7,962 nt of DNA from the NCBI GenBank assembly GCA_019420265.1, contig JAHZHM010000062.1:1-7962 (forward strand), written 5' to 3'. How positions within the stretch are numbered: the stretch's first letter is position 1; each line of letters opens with the position of its first letter. Of this stretch, positions 5,787 to 7,962 are shown one piece after another. The DNA is from Clostridiales bacterium. Its GTDB lineage: Bacteria; Bacillota; Clostridia; Christensenellales; Christensenellaceae. A program made the position numbers and the translations under genes. The notes under the pieces are model-generated. The model was not told the DNA's origin. It made no database searches and saw only the letters and a list, made by a program, of their open reading frames with translations.

Positions 5787-6188
5787 ATGACAAATAAAAA
5801 CATGGGAGAGCACATTCGCGCTTTGCGGACAGCGCTGGGCATGACGCAGGGCGACCTGGCCAAAAAAATGAACGTGACGGATAAGGCCGTATCCAAATGG
5901 GAGCGGGGGCTATCCCGCCCGGATATCGATTCCCTCCCCAAACTGGCGGAAATTCTGGGGGTAACAGTCGAGGAGCTGTGCAGTGCCCCGGCCAAAAAGA
6001 AACAGAGCCGGGCAGAGGAAATCCTCGGCATTGCGCTGCCCGGCATTGGCCTGGCTATGGGAATCTGCGTCGTCGTGACGGCCATACTCGGAGAGGCGAA
6101 TGCCGCCGAATCGGCCGTCTTGCTAGGCATCGGCATGAGCAGCCTGGCGCTTTCTCTGCTCCAAAACAGGCAGAGCGGGCAAAAATAA
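5787..6188 (+). CDS. XRE-family HTH regulator with two C-terminal membrane helices
   Basis: A 133-residue protein. The start ATG 5787 is chosen because AAGGAGG lies seven bases upstream; the frame is open back to 5676, but that stretch carries the inverted repeat and the likely promoter. Residues 7-63 form a Cro/C1-type helix-turn-helix domain (IRALRTALGMTQGDLAKKMN; recognition helix about 32-40, DKAVSKWER; then PDIDSLPKLAEILGVTVEEL). A short charged linker (69-78) leads to two hydrophobic segments, about 79-101 and 107-125, which should anchor the protein in the membrane. Membrane-tethered XRE proteins of this layout are common in Clostridia, usually with unknown targets. It is a single gene flanked by terminators on both sides, and may regulate itself. 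The fold is certain; the target is unknown. Confidence 0.85.
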   Translation: MTNKNMGEHIRALRTALGMTQGDLAKKMNVTDKAVSKWERGLSRPDIDSLPKLAEILGVTVEELCSAPAKKKQSRAEEILGIALPGIGLAMGICVVVTAILGEANAAESAVLLGIGMSSLALSLLQNRQSGQK

Positions 6189-6201
6189 TGCGCCGCAAAC
6201 A

Positions 6202-6235
6202 AAAAGAGGAGCTGCAACTGGGCAGTTCCTCTTTT
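6202..6235. terminator. Bidirectional terminator between the XRE and patatin-like genes
   Basis: The arms 6202-6215 and 6222-6235 form a 14-bp stem with one G-T wobble and a six-base loop. On the plus strand it ends in TTTT; on the minus strand the A run 6201-6205 gives a U tract. It sits 13 bases after the XRE stop codon and 20 bases beyond the patatin-like gene stop codon, so it probably serves both convergent genes. Confidence 0.88.
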
Positions 6236-6255
6236 ATTTGCGCGCCTGCGCGGCG

Positions 6256-7116
6256 CTACCGCTCGGCCGCCTTTTGCAGGAAAGCCTGGAGTGCGGGCCA
6301 GCAGCGCTGGGCATCGGCATAGCCCTCCTCATAGAGCGCCCAGAGCTTTGCGCGGTCTTTCTCCACGCGGCCAATGTGCACGGGGTGGCTGGGCTGGATG
6401 ACAAAGGCGTTGCCCCTCTCCTTCTCCTGCCGGGTCAGCTCCAGCGCCTGATTATAGCGGATATGCCGCGTGCGCGTCGCCTCCACCAGCTTGGGATATT
6501 TGCGGTATTTCATGGCAATCAGCCCTATGGCTTTGTTCGGCCCTTTGATATAGCCATCGTGCTGCGTCAGGATGAGAACATTTTTGCGGTTTCCATCCGC
6601 AATAGATTTTTGCAGCGGGATGCTGTCTGCCATGCCGCCATCCAAATACTTCTGCCCGTCGATTTCCACCATCCGCGCCAGCATGGGCAGCGAGCTGCTG
6701 GCCCGCACTTTGATGATATCCTTCTTCATATCCACAATGGGCAGATATTCCGCCTCTCCCGTCTGGCAGTTGGTCACGGCGGCAAAAAAGCGCGTGGGGT
6801 TTGCGGCAAAGGCGGGATAGTCGTATAAATTCAGTTGATTGGGAATCTTATCATAGAGCATATCTGCGCCAAATAAATCGCCTGTAGTCAGCAGGCTATA
6901 CAGGCTGCAATAGTGCTTATCGCCCAGGTAATCCAAATTGATGGCCACGGCGCGCCCCCTCTGGCCGGAAAGATAGCTGCAAAGATGCCCCGCCCCGGCC
7001 GAGACGCCATAGGCCGCCGCAAAACAAAGCTTTTTGTCTAAGAAAAAATCCATCACGCCCGCGGCATAGACTCCGCGCATCCCGCCGCCTTCCACAATCA
7101 GAGCTGCCGATTCCAT
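6256..7116 (-). CDS. Patatin-like phospholipase (RssA/YjjU-type serine hydrolase)
   Basis: A 286-residue protein of the bacterial patatin family, which hydrolyses acyl esters of lipids with a Ser-Asp dyad. The start ATG (7116-7114) is chosen because GGGAG lies eight bases upstream; the open frame further back crosses a promoter and a terminator. Visible motifs are the glycine-rich oxyanion loop EGGGMRGVYAAGVMDF (9-24), the nucleophile elbow GVSAG (37-41, Ser39), and the Asp motif DGGMADSIP (159-167, Asp159). No signal peptide is seen, so it is probably cytoplasmic or membrane-associated. The remaining C-terminal part is helical and charged, as in YjjU-like members. It has its own extended -10 promoter and appears monocistronic. 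The substrate cannot be told from sequence; catalytic residues are intact. Confidence 0.93.
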   Translation of the reverse strand: MESAALIVEGGGMRGVYAAGVMDFFLDKKLCFAAAYGVSAGAGHLCSYLSGQRGRAVAINLDYLGDKHYCSLYSLLTTGDLFGADMLYDKIPNQLNLYDYPAFAANPTRFFAAVTNCQTGEAEYLPIVDMKKDIIKVRASSSLPMLARMVEIDGQKYLDGGMADSIPLQKSIADGNRKNVLILTQHDGYIKGPNKAIGLIAMKYRKYPKLVEATRTRHIRYNQALELTRQEKERGNAFVIQPSHPVHIGRVEKDRAKLWALYEEGYADAQRCWPALQAFLQKAAER

Positions 7117-7124
7117 TTGCTTTT

Positions 7125-7129
7125 CTCCC
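7125..7129 (-). promoter_or_regulatory. Ribosome binding site of the patatin-like gene
   Basis: The minus strand reads GGGAG (within AAAGGGAGA), eight bases before the ATG at 7116-7114. This favours that start over the longer upstream frame. Confidence 0.75.
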
Positions 7130-7143
7130 TTTCTTTTTTGAGC

Positions 7144-7172
7144 AGTATAGCACACAGCTCCGGCAAATGCAA
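7144..7172 (-). promoter_or_regulatory. Extended -10 promoter of the patatin-like gene
   Basis: On the minus strand TTGCAT (7172-7167) is followed by a 17-base spacer and TATACT (7149-7144), with TG one base before the -10 box (TGCTATACT). The weak -35 box is compensated by the extended -10. The start point would be near 7137, about 20 bases before the ATG. Confidence 0.65.
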
Positions 7173-7185
7173 AGCCTGCCCCGGC

Positions 7186-7214
7186 AAAAAAAGAGCAGGG
7201 CACAGGGCCCTGCC
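7186..7214 (-). terminator. Rho-independent terminator of the G5-3D gene
   Basis: GCAGGGC (7195-7201) pairs with GCCCTGC (7207-7213) around a five-base loop. On the minus strand the stem is followed by a U tract (complement of the A run 7186-7192). It lies just after the stop codon of the G5-3D gene and upstream of the patatin-like promoter. The flanking A and T runs also pair, so weaker termination in the plus direction is possible. Confidence 0.85.
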
Positions 7215-7223
7215 TTTTTTGCT

Positions 7224-7962
7224 CTATTTGAGAATATAGACTTTCCAGCTGCGCTTGACGCCCCAGTTTCTGCAATCGCTCTCGCTATACATAAAGAGGT
7301 CAAACTGCGTATAGGAGGCATTGCGGAAACCGCCGGTATCCTCGATGCGCCCGTATCCGTATCCCGGGACATAAACCTTGGTTCCATACGGGAAACGCTT
7401 GGGGTCTGCGGCGATCGTCCCCATGCGGGGATATGTGCCCGTGGCGGTGGGGTTGCCCGTATCCGTATAGGCCGTAATCTTATCGATAACCACCGTCTTT
7501 GCGATGATAGAGGAGGCCGGCGGCGCCGCCTGGCCATGCTCATAGAGGTTGCCCTGGTGAATCTCGTCTACCGAGGGCACGCTGGTGCGCTTGCCCGAAT
7601 CGTCCGTGGGCTCGCTGGCGGTATCCCCGCCGCCCGTGGGATTGCTGGGCTTGCTCGTAGTAGGATTTTGCGGCTTCTTTACCGGGGCAACATACGTCCC
7701 GATATGCACCACCTTATCCACCGGCTGTTTGACGACCTCCACGCCAATCTCCGTGCGCGAGACCTCGATGCCGTTTTTATAGACGATCTTGATGGTATGC
7801 CGCTGCAGGCCGTTTTCCCCTTCGGTTACCACCTGCTTCTTGCCCTTTGCCAGCTTGGAATCGCTCTTGGTAACTTCCTTATAGTAGAGCGTCTCATCTT
7901 CCGTGATGGTCTCTTCGGTTACTTTGATGATGTTGATGGTCGTGCCCGAGCTGACATACGAG
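7224..7962 (-). CDS. G5 and 3D domain cell-wall protein (partial, 5' end outside window)
   Basis: The C-terminal 245 residues of a protein whose N-terminus lies beyond position 7962. Visible residues about 3-90 form a G5 domain (ETITEDETLYYKEV, then the GENGLQRHTIKIVYKNG segment, ending VVHIGTYV). G5 domains occur in wall-binding and peptidoglycan-active proteins. Residues 92-125 are a Pro/Ser/Thr/Gly-rich linker. Residues 160-245 form a 3D domain with its three aspartates: D186 (IAADP), D208 (EDTGGF) and D221 (QFDLF), plus GTKVYVPGYGYGRI. The 3D domain resembles the catalytic barrel of MltA-type lytic transglycosylases. The G5-3D order matches YabE-like and Rpf/Sps-type Firmicute proteins. 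I infer peptidoglycan remodelling outside the membrane. A GTG at 7832-7830 lies inside the G5 domain and is not the start. Confidence 0.92.
   Translation of the reverse strand, partial: SYVSSGTTINIIKVTEETITEDETLYYKEVTKSDSKLAKGKKQVVTEGENGLQRHTIKIVYKNGIEVSRTEIGVEVVKQPVDKVVHIGTYVAPVKKPQNPTTSKPSNPTGGGDTASEPTDDSGKRTSVPSVDEIHQGNLYEHGQAAPPASSIIAKTVVIDKITAYTDTGNPTATGTYPRMGTIAADPKRFPYGTKVYVPGYGYGRIEDTGGFRNASYTQFDLFMYSESDCRNWGVKRSWKVYILK

Noticed and set aside
6238..6828. Plus-strand open frame of 196 codons opposite the patatin-like gene
   Set aside because: It is antisense to a gene with intact catalytic motifs, starts at the shared terminator and shows no family signature.
7117..7275. Upstream extension of the patatin-like gene
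   Set aside because: It would cross the terminator and the end of the G5-3D gene. The ATG at 7116 is placed directly before the family's glycine-rich motif and has its own ribosome binding site.

Overview
The window looks like a chromosomal segment of a spore-forming, anaerobic member of the Clostridia (Firmicutes) with fairly high GC. The evidence is strong AGGAGG-type ribosome binding sites before almost every gene, a SpoVAF/GerA-family germination protein behind a sigma-G-like promoter, a rubrerythrin, a clostridial-type feoA-feoB-(Cys-rich small protein) operon, and a G5-3D cell-wall protein. Species cannot be named from the sequence. No rRNA, tRNA, CRISPR array, insertion sequence or phage gene was seen.

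Layout. Minus strand, 1-883: the first 294 codons of a divergent mannitol-1-phosphate dehydrogenase-family oxidoreductase, running off the left edge. Minus strand, 994-1530: rubrerythrin, closed by a strong terminator at 947-976. Plus strand, 1640-3049: an unaccompanied SpoVAF/GerA-family membrane protein, divergent from rubrerythrin. Plus strand, 3175-5628: feoA, feoB and a 55-residue FeoB-associated Cys-rich membrane protein, ending in a 16-bp-stem terminator. Plus strand, 5787-6188: a small XRE-type HTH protein with two C-terminal membrane helices. Minus strand, 6256-7116: a patatin-like phospholipase, convergent with the XRE gene across a shared bidirectional terminator. Minus strand, 7224-7962: the C-terminal 245 residues of a G5-3D cell-wall protein, running off the right edge.

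How the parts fit. The best-resolved system is ferrous iron uptake. FeoB is the GTPase-gated Fe(II) channel, FeoA the small SH3-like partner, and the Cys-rich peptide a likely accessory. The leader of this operon holds a perfect 16-bp palindrome (GTTAGCCTAGGCTAAC) resembling DtxR/IdeR-type metalloregulator operators, so iron-dependent repression is likely. The feo promoter lies just before the hairpin that probably terminates spoVAF, so the new transcript would begin at the foot of that hairpin. The nearby rubrerythrin (diiron peroxidase) fits an anaerobe balancing iron and peroxide, but no shared regulation is visible.

Most genes are ordinary for this kind of genome. The points most worth a second look are the regulatory DNA (feo palindrome, promoter/terminator overlap, sigma-G promoter, nested inverted repeat before the XRE gene), the divergent active-site region of the polyol dehydrogenase homologue, and the lone germination-protein gene. 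I found no convincing evidence of an undescribed multi-gene system.
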